From Actinomycetota bacterium (GTDB lineage: Bacteria > Actinomycetota > Actinomycetes > S36-B12 > GCA-2699445), in NCBI GenBank assembly GCA_020438795.1, contig JAGQTY010000005.1, positions 1 through 64,000 of the forward strand: a stretch of DNA of 64,000 nt, read 5' to 3'. The notes beneath the pieces were generated by a model. It was not told where the DNA came from. It saw only the letters and a list, made by a program, of their open reading frames with translations, and did no database searches. The first letter of the stretch is position 1, and each line of letters begins with the position of its first letter. Position numbers and translations under genes: made by a program. Of this stretch, positions 8,734 to 17,236 are shown piece after piece.

Positions 8734-9489
8734 TCAGCTCCTTGCCGTGCTCGTGGGCTCGGCCTCGGCCGCGTCTCGCGCGGCCGGCTGCTGTGGGGCC
8801 GTGACCGGGTCCCAGCGGTAGCCCACCCCCCAAACGGTGGTCAGCCGGATGGGTGAGCCCGGGTCGGGTTCGATCTTCTCCCGCAGGCGCCGGACGTGCA
8901 CGGTGACCGTGGACTTGTCGCCGTAGTTCCAGCCCCAGACCTCGGTCAGCAGCTCGTCACGGGTGAACGCGTGGCCGGGGTTGGCCATCAGGTGGGCGAG
9001 CAGCTCGAACTCGCGGGACGTCAACGTCAGGGCCACCGTCCCCAACGTCGCCTGATGCGAGTTCCGGTCCAGCGTGAGGTCCCCGTCGACCAGCACCTCC
9101 GGCTCGTTCGAGGATGCTGGCGCTTGATTGGCGCGCCGCAGGACCGACTGAATGCGCAGCACCAGCTCGCGCGGGCTGAACGGTTTGACGACGTAGTCGT
9201 CGGCTCCGGCGGTCAGACCGGCGATTCGGTCAGACTCCTCGGTGCGGGCGGTCAGCATGATGATCGGCACACCTGGGTGCTGGGCGCGGACACTTGCGCA
9301 CAGGTCCACGCCATCGGCGTCCGGGAGCATCACGTCCAGCACCAGCAGGTCCGGTATCTCGGCTCCAAGCGCACGGTGCATACCTGCTCCCGTGGTGACA
9401 TGCGTGCCACGCATCCCGGCGCGCTGCAGATACGACAGCAGCACCTCGGCAACGGTGAGGTCGTCGTCCACGATCAGAATGCTGGCCAC
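8734..9489 (-). CDS. OmpR-type response regulator
   Basis: 251 residues from a GTG start at 9489 ([10 protein letters not shown]). The open frame continues upstream, but those codons would overlap the divergent lipoprotein gene and do not resemble a receiver domain. The receiver has the acidic pocket DDD (8-10), phospho-acceptor Asp52 in LVLDVMLPD, and a conserved Lys in [10 protein letters not shown]. The C-terminal winged helix ([20 protein letters not shown] ... [16 protein letters not shown] ... VWGVGYRW) is the OmpR/PhoB DNA-binding domain. No clear ribosome-binding site precedes the GTG, so the mRNA may be leaderless. Candidate 11-base-spaced direct repeats lie in the intergenic region at 9541-9557. 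Confidence 0.92.
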   Translation of the reverse strand: MASILIVDDDLTVAEVLLSYLQRAGMRGTHVTTGAGMHRALGAEIPDLLVLDVMLPDADGVDLCASVRAQHPGVPIIMLTARTEESDRIAGLTAGADDYVVKPFSPRELVLRIQSVLRRANQAPASSNEPEVLVDGDLTLDRNSHQATLGTVALTLTSREFELLAHLMANPGHAFTRDELLTEVWGWNYGDKSTVTVHVRRLREKIEPDPGSPIRLTTVWGVGYRWDPVTAPQQPAARDAAEAEPTSTARS

Positions 9490-9540
9490 ACTTCGAGGGT
9501 AGGAGGACAACGTGTGTGAGGGGAATCGGTGGGCAGCAGA

Positions 9541-9557
9541 CGTAAGACAGTCGTAAG
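9541..9557. promoter_or_regulatory. Direct repeat, candidate response-regulator operator
   Basis: CGTAAG occurs at 9541-9546 and 9552-9557, a spacing of 11 bases, between the divergently transcribed response regulator and thioredoxin-like lipoprotein. OmpR/PhoB proteins bind tandem half-sites spaced 10-11 bases. Binding is inference. Confidence 0.4.
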
Positions 9558-9640
9558 CGCCCAACAGTGGCGGTGACCGGTGCTGGCGGGTTTCCATGAA
9601 GGTACAGGCGGACACACTGTCCCACAGCACTGGAGGACCC

Positions 9641-10186
9641 ATGAACAACCCACTGAACCAGCGTCGTAGCCTCGCGCTGATGCTGACCCCTGTCGCCGCT
9701 GCCCTGGTGCTGGCCGGCTGCACCAGCACCGGTGGCACGGATACGGCTTCCGAGTCCACTGCATCCTCGCCTGTGGCCTCGAGCCCGGCCGCCTCGGCCA
9801 GTACGCAGGAGAGCGCCACGCCCGGCGGCGATGCTTCCAGCTCACCCAAGAAGTCCAGTTCAACGCGCCAGGCGGCACCCGCCGGATATGTCTCATACAG
9901 CGACTACAGCACCAACCGTGCGAAGTACGACGATGCGGATGTGGTGCTGTTCTTCAACGCTTCGTGGTGCCCCACCTGCATGGAGGCCGACAAGCAGCTC
10001 CAGGGCGCCTCGTTCCCGGACGGCCTCGTCGTGGTCTCGGTGGACTACGACGACAACCAGGACCTGAAGCAGCAGTACGGGGTGACGACGCAGCACACGT
10101 TCGTCCAGGTGGATGCTGATGGCAACCAGGTCACCAAGTTCACCGGTTCCACGACGGTCGATGAGATTGCGCAGCAGCTCGCATGA
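9641..10186 (+). CDS. Thioredoxin-like (TlpA-type) lipoprotein
   Basis: 181 residues. Start chosen at ATG 9641 because GGAGG precedes it and the lipoprotein signal begins there (lipobox LAGC, Cys27); an upstream ATG at 9596 lacks these. A Ser/Ala-rich linker (about 28-80) leads to a thioredoxin fold with FFNASWCPTC (active-site Cys110 and Cys113) and a final beta strand QHTFVQVDADGNQVTKFTG. It should reduce or oxidise disulfides of exported proteins at the outer face of the membrane. Its stop overlaps the next start (ATGA), so it is translationally coupled to the CcdA-like protein that would feed it electrons. Confidence 0.9.
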   Translation: MNNPLNQRRSLALMLTPVAAALVLAGCTSTGGTDTASESTASSPVASSPAASASTQESATPGGDASSSPKKSSSTRQAAPAGYVSYSDYSTNRAKYDDADVVLFFNASWCPTCMEADKQLQGASFPDGLVVVSVDYDDNQDLKQQYGVTTQHTFVQVDADGNQVTKFTGSTTVDEIAQQLA

Positions 10187-11061
10187 TGCTGGCACTGCTC
10201 GGCGCAGTCATGGCCGGGGCGCTCACGACCCTTGCGCCGTGCGTGCTCCCTCTGCTGCCCATCATCGTGGGCGGCTCTGTGGCACGGGGCGCACAGGCGG
10301 GCGCCAGAGGCATCACGCCTGCCGCTGCGCCGAGTGCCGTGCACAGCGGGGCGGCAGGTGGCTCAGCGCCCCCCACCGCGCAGGAGCATGCTCCTACTGC
10401 GGGAGCCGCGTCGGCTGCGGGGGACGCCGGCCGTTCCGCGCACCGCTCCGCCCGAAGGAGTGCACTTATTATCGCGGGTTCATTGGGCCTGTCTATCGTG
10501 GTGTTCACCCTGGTCCTGAAGGCGTCCACCGCGTTCATCGGTATCCCGACGTACGTCTGGGAGTGGGTGTCCGGCGGAATCCTCATCCTGCTCGGTGTGG
10601 TGTCGCTGTTCCCCATCGTGTGGGAGCGGATCAGCGCCAAGTTCCAGCTGCAGTCCCGGTCCAGCAGCCGGCTGGCCGCAGCCCGCAAACGCGAGGGCGC
10701 CATCGGTGAAGTGCTGACCGGTGCGGCGCTGGGGCCGGTGTTCACCTCATGCAGCCCCCTGTATGCCTACGTCATCGTGACCGTGCTGCCCGCCGACTTC
10801 AGTCAGGGTCTGCTGCTGCTGATCGCCTACGTCGTGGGGCTCAGTGGCACGCTGCTGCTCATCTCACTGCTGGGGCAGCGCGCCGTGCGCGGCGCCCGTT
10901 GGGCATCCGATCCCCACGGCTGGTTCCGTCGCGCCCTCGGAGCGGTTTTCGTGATCGTCGGCGTCCTCGTGCTCACGGGCTGGATGAAAGACCTAGAGAC
11001 CTGGCTGATCGCCAACAGCCCCTGGCAACCATGGAATCTCGATTCCGGCTTCATCCCGTAG
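10183..11061 (+). CDS. CcdA/DsbD-type thiol-disulfide membrane transporter
   Basis: 292 residues, start within the ATGA overlap. The first helix carries TTLAPCVLPLLPIIVGG (Cys20) and a later helix carries ALGPVFTSCSPLYAY (Cys190), the two membrane cysteines that relay electrons from cytoplasmic thioredoxin in CcdA proteins. About six helices can be seen. Between helix 1 and helix 2 there is an unusual low-complexity Ala/Gly/His-rich loop (about residues 37-85). With the upstream lipoprotein it forms a complete thiol-reduction relay for the cell exterior, for cytochrome c maturation or for exported proteins. No other cytochrome c genes are nearby. Confidence 0.88.
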   Translation: MMLALLGAVMAGALTTLAPCVLPLLPIIVGGSVARGAQAGARGITPAAAPSAVHSGAAGGSAPPTAQEHAPTAGAASAAGDAGRSAHRSARRSALIIAGSLGLSIVVFTLVLKASTAFIGIPTYVWEWVSGGILILLGVVSLFPIVWERISAKFQLQSRSSSRLAAARKREGAIGEVLTGAALGPVFTSCSPLYAYVIVTVLPADFSQGLLLLIAYVVGLSGTLLLISLLGQRAVRGARWASDPHGWFRRALGAVFVIVGVLVLTGWMKDLETWLIANSPWQPWNLDSGFIP

Positions 11062-11067
11062 GCTCGT

Positions 11068-11094
11068 CGGGCCAGAACAAGAGCGAGTGGCCCG
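11068..11094. terminator. Weak bidirectional terminator candidate
   Basis: CGGGCCA (11068-11074) pairs with TGGCCCG (11088-11094) across a 13-base loop, between the convergent CcdA-like and flavoprotein genes. There is no T-run. Placement is suggestive; strength is modest. Confidence 0.3.
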
Positions 11095-11103
11095 TGACGC
11101 GCC

Positions 11104-12405
11104 CTACGTGACGGGCGCGAAGATCCGTTCCAGAAGGCGATTGCCGAAGACACCCTGCGGGTCGCTCTGCTGGCGCAACCGGGCGAACTCATCGTAGCGG
11201 GGGTACAGGTCCCGGATCTGCCGGGCGTCCCGGTTGAAGCTCTTGCCCCAGTGCGGCCGACCGCGATACTGGGCCATCAGTTGCTCAAAGTCGAGGAAGT
11301 AGGCGGGGGCTGTCCTCAGATTGCTCGTGTACCCGCCGAGGTAGCAGGAGTCGCGGCCCGAGGCCGGACTCATCGCAATGTCGTCGGCGGCGACGAACCG
11401 GACCTCCTGGGTGAAGTTCACCTTGTACGCCGACGCGGACAGCACCAGCCGGCGCATCCCCTCGATCGCTTCGGCCGCTTGCTCGCGCGGGATCGCGTAC
11501 TCGGTCTCCTGGTGCTTGGGGATGGTCCCGGCATACCGGATGATCCGGTCGGAGCGGTCCACCCGAACGTGGTCACGGAAGGTACGCCGCTCCACGGCGG
11601 GAAACAGGCGCGGGGTCAGGTTGGGGCGCCGTCTGGACAGTTCCAGGATGCCGGTGAACACCCGGCCGGACAGGCCGCTGGCGTCGAACCGTTCCTGCAT
11701 CGTGAATGGCGTGCGCGGCTTGTCCGTTCGGTTGAAGGTGTAGACCTGCAGCTTGTCGCTGTACGGCATCCACCAGAGTTTGCAGTAGTCGTTGCCATCC
11801 ACATATGCGTCGAGGTCCGCCAGGGCAGTGTCGAAGTCGATGAGTTCGAGACGCTCCTCGAGGTCGAAGCTCGGCACGCACCGCAGGCTCACTGCAGTGA
11901 TCACACCGAGGGCACCCAGGTTCACCCGGGCCGCGGAGAAGAGCTCAGGCTCGCTTTCCCGGTTCAGGGTGCGAATCCGGCCGAGGCCGTCGACGAGTTC
12001 CAGCTCCTCGATGAAGGACGAGAGGATCGGGGTCCGCCCGCCGGTGCCATGCGTACCGGTACCGATGTAGCCGCCGAGCGTCTGCATCGTGATGGACCCG
12101 AAGTTCTCCAGGCTCAGGCCATGGGCAGCCAGCGATTCGTTGACGTCCCTCAGCTTGGCGCCCGCCCCGACCCTGGCCAGCATCCCGTCGACGCTCACGG
12201 AGTTCAGGTTGTCCAGCTGCAGGACCTGGTCTGGGATGTCGGCCACATCCGACCAGGACAATGACGACCCCACCGGCTTCACCCTGCGGCCCTGCTCGGC
12301 CGCCACGGCGACGATCCGGCTCACCTCGTCGGCATCGGCGGGCCTGTGCACGGTTGTGGGCCGCCAGGTCAGAGTCCGGTCCCAGTTGCGAATCGTCGTG
12401 ACCAT
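11104..12405 (-). CDS. FAD-linked aldonolactone oxidase (arabinono/gulono-1,4-lactone oxidase family)
   Basis: 433 residues. ATG 12405 is chosen because it starts directly at MVTTIRNWDRTLTWRP and gives the family's usual length; further-upstream codons encode unlike sequence. The N-terminal half is the PCMH-type FAD domain (VKPVGSSLSWSDVAD; TMQTLGGYIGTGTHGTGG), the C-terminal half the ALO domain (KLWWMPYSDKLQVYTFNRTD ... RPHWGKSF). Family members oxidise aldonolactones with oxygen or another acceptor. The position where covalent enzymes have His in GSGHS reads GSSLS here, so FAD is probably bound non-covalently. Cytoplasmic; substrate uncertain. It has no operon partner. Confidence 0.88.
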   Translation of the reverse strand: MVTTIRNWDRTLTWRPTTVHRPADADEVSRIVAVAAEQGRRVKPVGSSLSWSDVADIPDQVLQLDNLNSVSVDGMLARVGAGAKLRDVNESLAAHGLSLENFGSITMQTLGGYIGTGTHGTGGRTPILSSFIEELELVDGLGRIRTLNRESEPELFSAARVNLGALGVITAVSLRCVPSFDLEERLELIDFDTALADLDAYVDGNDYCKLWWMPYSDKLQVYTFNRTDKPRTPFTMQERFDASGLSGRVFTGILELSRRRPNLTPRLFPAVERRTFRDHVRVDRSDRIIRYAGTIPKHQETEYAIPREQAAEAIEGMRRLVLSASAYKVNFTQEVRFVAADDIAMSPASGRDSCYLGGYTSNLRTAPAYFLDFEQLMAQYRGRPHWGKSFNRDARQIRDLYPRYDEFARLRQQSDPQGVFGNRLLERIFAPVT

Positions 12406-12777
12406 GGTGTCCTGACTCCCTGCGCCGAGCATGAGACGCGGCTCGATGTCGTCCAACGGGCCGCCCTGCTGTGATTCTGCCACCAGCCCAACCTCGGTGG
12501 GATGAAGAGAGGAGCAAGGCGAGCGAGCAAGGGTTGCGCCGAGCAGGCGAGCTGGTGCAGGCAGCGGATCAGATGAGCTGACCGGGCATCGTGTTCGCCA
12601 ACCCCAGCGCCATGACCCATTCAGGAATGATGTCTGGGGCCGTGGCGGACACACCCTCCAAGAGAGCGACGGATCCGGGGCGGATGCGACGCCCCGAAAC
12701 GCTTCGGACGCATCGGCTGGTTTCTCGTGACTGGGCCCGGGCATATCCGGTTCGTGAACTTCGAGAAGGAGGATCAG
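12406..12777. other. Intergenic region without a recognisable gene
   Basis: About 370 bases separate the flavoprotein from the small gene at 12778. Open frames cross it on both strands but none has a convincing start, ribosome-binding site or family resemblance. It should contain the two divergent promoters; I see no clear operator. Confidence 0.5.
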
Positions 12778-13041
12778 ATGGGAACCACAACTACAACCAA
12801 GAGCACCATCAGTCAGCATGAGCGGTTCGGCCTCGGGATCGATGGCCTGGCGTCGACCGACGAAATCGCCTCGCTACCCAGCTTCATGTACCGCCAGCAG
12901 CAGCGCCGGCACGGCGCCAGGCTGAGTCTCGAGGACCTGATCGACGTGGAGGGCATCTACCGTGCGATCTACCTGGGCGGACTCATGGTCTCTCAACCAG
13001 CTCGTGTGCTCTCGCGTGAGGATCACGCGCAGGCAGCCTGA
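12778..13041 (+). CDS. Small protein of unknown function
   Basis: 87 residues from ATG 12778, which has a strong GAAGGAGG at 12765-12772; the longer frame from 12727 lacks one. The N-terminus is Thr-rich (MGTTTTTKST), followed by a probably helical segment with basic and acidic residues (FMYRQQQRRHGARLSLEDLI) and a short hydrophobic patch. No signal peptide, no Cys. I do not recognise the family. The good ribosome-binding site and composition like its neighbours support a real gene. Confidence 0.6.
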   Translation: MGTTTTTKSTISQHERFGLGIDGLASTDEIASLPSFMYRQQQRRHGARLSLEDLIDVEGIYRAIYLGGLMVSQPARVLSREDHAQAA

Positions 13042-13201
13042 CCCCGCCATCGATCCGGCGGGCAACGGCGAAAGCCGATCGTTGGGGTTCGGCGCTTCTG
13101 GGGACACGGAGCGCGCGGATTAGGACATCCGGGGACGAGCCGGGCATCAACAGGCCGGGAGGCTCACTCTCAGATCCATACCGTCGAGAAGAGGTCCCGC
13201 C

Positions 13202-13708
13202 ATGAGAGTCCCCGTCAGAGTCGCCCTCGTCTCAGCTCTCGCGCTGGCTCCGCTGGCCGGAATCGCGGCCACCACGTCCGCGTCGGCTGCACCACCTGAT
13301 CTGTCCCGGGGTGTCTACTCCTCGTTGCGACCCGGCAGCGTGCCCGACGGCTTCACCCAGTTCCGCATCCGGAACAACCGATTGGTGGAGTTCTCCGGGC
13401 GCATGTATGCCTCGTGCGACGAACTGGACCGTGACCCGCCGACCACCACCCCGCAGTATTTCGACTTCTACGAGAAGGGACGCTATCGCGGTCGTCGCGA
13501 GGGCCGCGAACTGGTGTTCCGGATCAAGATCCGCAGCGAGTCCATGCCGTCCTGGCAGGGCCAACGGGTCACGCTCTCCCTCGACCAGCAGGGGCGGCGG
13601 ATCGAAGCGCTCACCGAGTTCCGTCTCGAGCAACGAGAGGCGGGGGCGGTCACTGCCCGCTGCACCGGTTCAGGGCTCCACGTGGTGCGCAAGCTGGCGC
13701 GGTCCTGA
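13202..13708 (+). CDS. Secreted protein of unknown function
   Basis: 168 residues, ATG with GAAGAGG upstream. A Sec signal peptide (about residues 1-28, SASA then APPD) precedes a roughly 140-residue mature part predicted to be beta-rich, with FTQFRIRNNRLVEFSGRMYASC and a late ARCTGSGLHV giving two cysteines that could form a disulfide. The alternating charged/hydrophobic pattern resembles small actinobacterial secreted beta-sandwich proteins. No catalytic motif is visible and the function is unknown. Confidence 0.75.
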   Translation: MRVPVRVALVSALALAPLAGIAATTSASAAPPDLSRGVYSSLRPGSVPDGFTQFRIRNNRLVEFSGRMYASCDELDRDPPTTTPQYFDFYEKGRYRGRREGRELVFRIKIRSESMPSWQGQRVTLSLDQQGRRIEALTEFRLEQREAGAVTARCTGSGLHVVRKLARS

Positions 13709-13777
13709 AACCGGGCTCGGCACGGCAGAGCCGCTTCGAGCTCCGATGTCGTGGGGTCGGCTGTCCTGCCCGACGGC

Positions 13778-14155
13778 TCATGCGAGCAGCTTCGCCTTGC
13801 CCTGCTCGTACTCCGCCTCCGTGATAGCACCGGAGTCACGCAGTTGTGCAAGCTTGGCGATCTCATCAGCGGCCGACGTCTCGCCCGCAGCCTGCCGGAT
13901 GTAGTCACGCTGGGCCTTCTCATAGGTCGCCGCGTCCTTCTGTGCGCGCTCCTGCATCGAGCGGCCGCGCACGATGAGATAGAGCAGGACGCCGAGCAGG
14001 GGCAGGATGATGATGAGGATCACCCACAGCGCCTTGGCGCCGCCGCCGAGATCGTCACTGCGGAAGACATCCATCAGGGTCATGATGACCAAGTAGATCC
14101 ACAGGAAGAGCAGGAAGAACATCAGCATGGTGAAGAACAGGTCGAGCAGCGGCAT
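13778..14155 (-). CDS. PLDc_N / SHOCT two-domain membrane protein
   Basis: 125 residues, ATG start. Two membrane helices (about residues 3-27 and 41-62, separated by VFRSDDLGGGAKALW) resemble the phospholipase-D N-terminal-type membrane unit; a helical linker leads to a C-terminal SHOCT motif (AKLAQLRDSGAITEAEYEQGK, of which the LxxLxxxGxIxxxEYxxxK core is diagnostic). SHOCT ends are thought to mediate oligomerisation. A paralogue is encoded at 32216-32599 with the same arrangement, so these are a small in-genome family. Role unknown. Confidence 0.8.
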   Translation of the reverse strand: MPLLDLFFTMLMFFLLFLWIYLVIMTLMDVFRSDDLGGGAKALWVILIIILPLLGVLLYLIVRGRSMQERAQKDAATYEKAQRDYIRQAAGETSAADEIAKLAQLRDSGAITEAEYEQGKAKLLA

Positions 14156-14358
14156 TTCCCACTCCTAGGGTCGATGGTGGTCCGCTCCCATTGTGCGCCT
14201 GTGTCCCCTGTGTCAGGACACTGACGCGCCCAGCCAGAGAACTGCACGCTCCAGTTCCGGCGAACAAACCACCGCAACTGCCCCGCCCTGACGGCGTTGA
14301 GCCGGAGCAGTTCTCCACGTCACGGCCATTCGCCAACCCGATGTGAGATCCTCCAGCC

Positions 14359-15339
14359 ATGGCGTCTGAGTTCCGCAGGGTGAAGCTTGCCCACGTGGCA
14401 ATGGCAGCAGGGGTGTCGGTCGGGACTGCCTCCGACGCGCTGAACGGCCGCGAGGGTCGCGTCTCCGAGGACACCCGACGCCGTGTTGTCGCTGCTGCTC
14501 GTCGGCTCAACTACCGCCCCGACCAGGCAGCCAGACAACTGCAGTCCGGCACCACGAGCCTGATCGGCATGGTGGTCCAGCAACGATCCGGTGCCGAGTT
14601 GCCCTGGCCCTACTTCCCGAGACTGCAGGCCGCGTTCACAATCGAATTGCTCAAGTACAACATCGTGGCCTGTCCGATGGGGGTATCGGACCTGCTCGAC
14701 CTGGACGGCCTCCCCTTCAATCTGATCCTGTTCATCAACTTCGGACGTGCCGACGAACAACTGCCTGACGGAATCCGGCAGCACTATCACGTCCTCGATC
14801 TGGATTTCACCAGTGATTCAGGGCTCGGACACAGCGTGCGTGAACAGGTCGGCTCCATGATCGAGACGGCCCTGGAGGAGCAGGCCGTGCGCAGCGGTTC
14901 CACACCGGCCTTCCTGAGCGCCAGGGGCGAGTTCGCGCCACAGGAGTACCTGCATGCGATCTACCGCAACTGGTGTGAGAGGACGGGACGAACACCCGTG
15001 GAGCTCTGGGTAGGGGACGAATCCGAGGGAGCGGACATCGAGCGGCTGGTCGAGGTCGGCAGCAAGGCGCTGTTCACGTTCGCCATCGACCCGTCCTGGC
15101 TCGAGGCCCAGCTGCAGCGGCGGGAGGTGACTCTCGACGACTTCGACATCACCTGCTTCGGGGCCCTGCCCAACGATCGGCAGGTGCGCAGTCGGTTCCA
15201 CGTCCTCAAACCAGACGGTGACAGGATCGGACAGCGCTTGGCCACCGCGGTGCGCCGGGCGCTTCGGGGTCAACAGGAGTCGAGGCTGCAGCTTTCCTGG
15301 ACCCTGGACGGCGACCAGTGGCCGCCGGAGGGCTCCTGA
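14359..15339 (+). CDS. LacI-family transcriptional regulator
   Basis: 326 residues. The N-terminus is a LacI helix-turn-helix and hinge (VKLAHVAMAAGVSVGTASDALNGREG ... RRVVAAARRLNYRPDQAARQL shortened here: VSVGTASDALNG is the recognition helix region). The effector domain follows as a periplasmic-binding-protein-like fold but lacks the usual strong sugar-binding signatures. The regulator stands alone with no adjacent sugar operon, so its target and ligand cannot be told from context; a carbohydrate or nucleoside ligand is usual for the family. Start ATG 14359 has only a weak ribosome-binding site. Confidence 0.88.
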   Translation: MASEFRRVKLAHVAMAAGVSVGTASDALNGREGRVSEDTRRRVVAAARRLNYRPDQAARQLQSGTTSLIGMVVQQRSGAELPWPYFPRLQAAFTIELLKYNIVACPMGVSDLLDLDGLPFNLILFINFGRADEQLPDGIRQHYHVLDLDFTSDSGLGHSVREQVGSMIETALEEQAVRSGSTPAFLSARGEFAPQEYLHAIYRNWCERTGRTPVELWVGDESEGADIERLVEVGSKALFTFAIDPSWLEAQLQRREVTLDDFDITCFGALPNDRQVRSRFHVLKPDGDRIGQRLATAVRRALRGQQESRLQLSWTLDGDQWPPEGS

Positions 15340-15435
15340 GGGTCCCTCGCAACGACCAGCTCCACCCGCTGGTCCCCGCAGGCGAGTGCTTCGTTCGTCG
15401 TTGGCAGCACGCAGCGTAGTGTGTAGGCTCAGCAC

Positions 15436-15816
15436 ATGCTACGTATCCTTGTTCTGTGTGCCGCTCTTGGTATCACGGCTGCCGGCTGTTCCTCCTCGAG
15501 CAGTGAGACGAGCGCCAGTCCCGAAGCATCGGTGTCCACGAGCACCTCACCATCCACATCGAGCTCCACCCCCGCCGCCGTGGCGAAGGTCAAGCAACTG
15601 AGTGTCGGCGAGTCCGAGGACGTGGAGGGCGGCGAACTGGTCGGCAGCTACGACAAGAAGGTCGTCAAGCTGCAGTCCTGCCCGAACGGGCCGTGCATGA
15701 CCGAGTTCGGGCCGTCGGTGTGGCGGGTCACCGGCAAGTCAGCGGGCACGACCACCGTGTCTCTGAAGGGTGAGCAGACGACGACCAGCTACCAGTTCAT
15801 AGTGAGCGAGAAGTAG
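15436..15816 (+). CDS. Small lipoprotein of unknown function
   Basis: 126 residues. A lipoprotein signal (MLRILVLCAALGITAAGC, lipid-bearing Cys18) is followed by a Ser/Thr-rich spacer (about 19-48) and a compact domain of about 75 residues with two cysteines in SCPNGPC and a final strand pattern (GTTTVSLKGEQTTTSYQFI) like an immunoglobulin-type or chagasin-like beta sandwich. The chagasin loop motifs are not present, so no inhibitor role is claimed. It is followed after nine bases by a small membrane protein gene and may be co-transcribed. Confidence 0.75.
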   Translation: MLRILVLCAALGITAAGCSSSSSETSASPEASVSTSTSPSTSSSTPAAVAKVKQLSVGESEDVEGGELVGSYDKKVVKLQSCPNGPCMTEFGPSVWRVTGKSAGTTTVSLKGEQTTTSYQFIVSEK

Positions 15817-15825
15817 GGACTCCCA

Positions 15826-16062
15826 GTGCTGAACGTGGCACAGGACAACTCCCTGGCACCGGTCGGCTGGGACGCATCGGTGCTGGGTCTGCTGGGTCTG
15901 GCGCTCCTCCTGGCCATCCCGGTGATCGTGGTCGCCACCGTGATCCTTCGTCGGTCGGCGGGCGCTCAGCGCTCCCCAACCGGAGCTGATTCCACGACAC
16001 GTGGGTCTGAGGCCGGGGTGGGCACACCCACGGCAAAGTCACATGGTTCTGAGCATCAGTGA
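15826..16062 (+). CDS. Small single-pass membrane protein
   Basis: 78 residues from a GTG start nine bases after the lipoprotein stop. One strong transmembrane helix (about residues 19-42, LGLLGLALLLAIPVIVVATVIL) is followed by a polar, probably disordered tail. No family recognised. Tight spacing to the upstream lipoprotein supports a real, coupled gene; the weak ribosome-binding site lowers confidence. Confidence 0.5.
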   Translation: MLNVAQDNSLAPVGWDASVLGLLGLALLLAIPVIVVATVILRRSAGAQRSPTGADSTTRGSEAGVGTPTAKSHGSEHQ

Positions 16063-16070
16063 GCTCGAGG

Positions 16071-16085
16071 TCAACAACTTGTTGA
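16071..16085. promoter_or_regulatory. Perfect inverted repeat, operator or terminator candidate
   Basis: TCAACAA-C-TTGTTGA forms a perfect 7-base inverted repeat around one central base, just after the small membrane protein gene and between convergent genes. As a hairpin its loop would be too short unless inner pairs open, so an operator is as likely as a terminator. Confidence 0.3.
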
Positions 16086-16155
16086 GGGTTTCGAGTTCCC
16101 GAAGACGAGCAACGCCGTTTAGCTCGGCCCAGTCAAGGGATCATCAGTCGGTAGC

Positions 16156-16323
16156 TCACTCCGACTGATCAGTACGGGGGGACTGCTGGGTCACGACCGC
16201 ATAGACACTTGCTGTGACGAGCCCGGCGGCCGCGCCGACCACCAGGCCGATCAGGCCGAACAGACCTCCCAGCACTACCCCGGCCACAATCAGCAGGGTG
16301 ACGGCTATTGATGTGTTCTGCAT
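16156..16323 (-). CDS. Small glycine-rich membrane protein
   Basis: 55 residues from ATG 16323, which has GGAGGGA at good spacing; a longer frame upstream lacks support. The sequence is nearly all one or two membrane helices (IAVTLLIVAGVVLGGLFGLI, then GLVVGAAAGLVTASVYAVV) with glycine spacing typical of tightly packed helices, and a short charged tail. Function unknown; too short for a confident family. Confidence 0.6.
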   Translation of the reverse strand: MQNTSIAVTLLIVAGVVLGGLFGLIGLVVGAAAGLVTASVYAVVTQQSPRTDQSE

Positions 16324-16480
16324 GGATTCCCTCCGCAGGATAGATTCCCGCACACCCGGAGGAGCAAACTGCATCGGCGTCAGCTTCACCCGATCGCACC
16401 CGTGACGCGGCGCGGGCGCAAGACCGCGAGTTCGGCAACAACGGCTTGTGCAGTGGCTGTCTTCAATAGGATGTAACCCC

Positions 16481-17137
16481 ATGAGCCTGGTGCCGAGCCA
16501 CTCCCCGGCGCATCACTGGACCACAGTGGTGCGACCCCGCCGACGGTGGCGCACCGGAGCCTGGCGTTCCGGGATACGGGCGGACCTCGAGGCGCTCATC
16601 CGGCTCGTCGACGAAGGCCCCCACCCGACGTATCTCGTCGGCGGCCTCGGACTGGCCGTCCGCCACGACGGCTTTTACCGAAATCACGCCGACATCGACC
16701 TTGCCGTCTTCGTGGCCGACCTTGCTGAATTCACGGCCTACCTCGACGACCGCGGCTACCGCCTGGGCCGGGCATTGTTCGGCATGCCATGGTTTCCCTC
16801 CCACCGTCTGGATGTGGTGCGCCCGGTGAGTGTCGACGAGGCCGTCGCGGACCCGGACAACCTCGCACTGCGGGTCTACCGACGGGGCGGTCGGTTGTCC
16901 CACCTCACCCGACGTACAGATTTCATGGACCTGCTGCTGATGACCGGTGAGTCCGGGCATGTGACGATGCACTGCTACGGCACGGCGGTCCCCATGACCG
17001 ACTTCCTGCCGGCCGCGCCCGTCCCGGGCAGCAGACAGCTCCTGCTCCCCAACCTCAGCTACAAGCAGCACCTTCCCAGCGGCTGGCGCAGGCAGCGTCG
17101 AGACCTGGCACGGTTGGGACTCACGTCCCAAGCCTGA
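16481..17137 (+). CDS. Nucleotidyltransferase-fold protein
   Basis: 218 residues from ATG 16481 (AGGA at 16468; an in-frame GTG at 16448 is an alternative). The segment YLVGGLGLAVRHDGFYRNHA followed by DIDLAVF has the GG...DxD pattern of the polymerase-beta nucleotidyltransferase fold, close to that of LnuA-type lincosamide or aminoglycoside nucleotidyltransferases and of related uncharacterised proteins. The C-terminal half has no recognisable second domain. It could transfer a nucleotide to a small molecule or serve as a toxin-type enzyme, but no partner antitoxin is adjacent. Family fold fairly likely; substrate unknown. Confidence 0.6.
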   Translation: MSLVPSHSPAHHWTTVVRPRRRWRTGAWRSGIRADLEALIRLVDEGPHPTYLVGGLGLAVRHDGFYRNHADIDLAVFVADLAEFTAYLDDRGYRLGRALFGMPWFPSHRLDVVRPVSVDEAVADPDNLALRVYRRGGRLSHLTRRTDFMDLLLMTGESGHVTMHCYGTAVPMTDFLPAAPVPGSRQLLLPNLSYKQHLPSGWRRQRRDLARLGLTSQA

Positions 17138-17236
17138 CCCCCATACCTGACTGGGCTGGCGAGCCATGACCGTCGCGTTCAGCCCGCACCTGCAAGTGCC
17201 GGTCTCACGGCACCGCGGTCGAGGACCGATCGCGCC

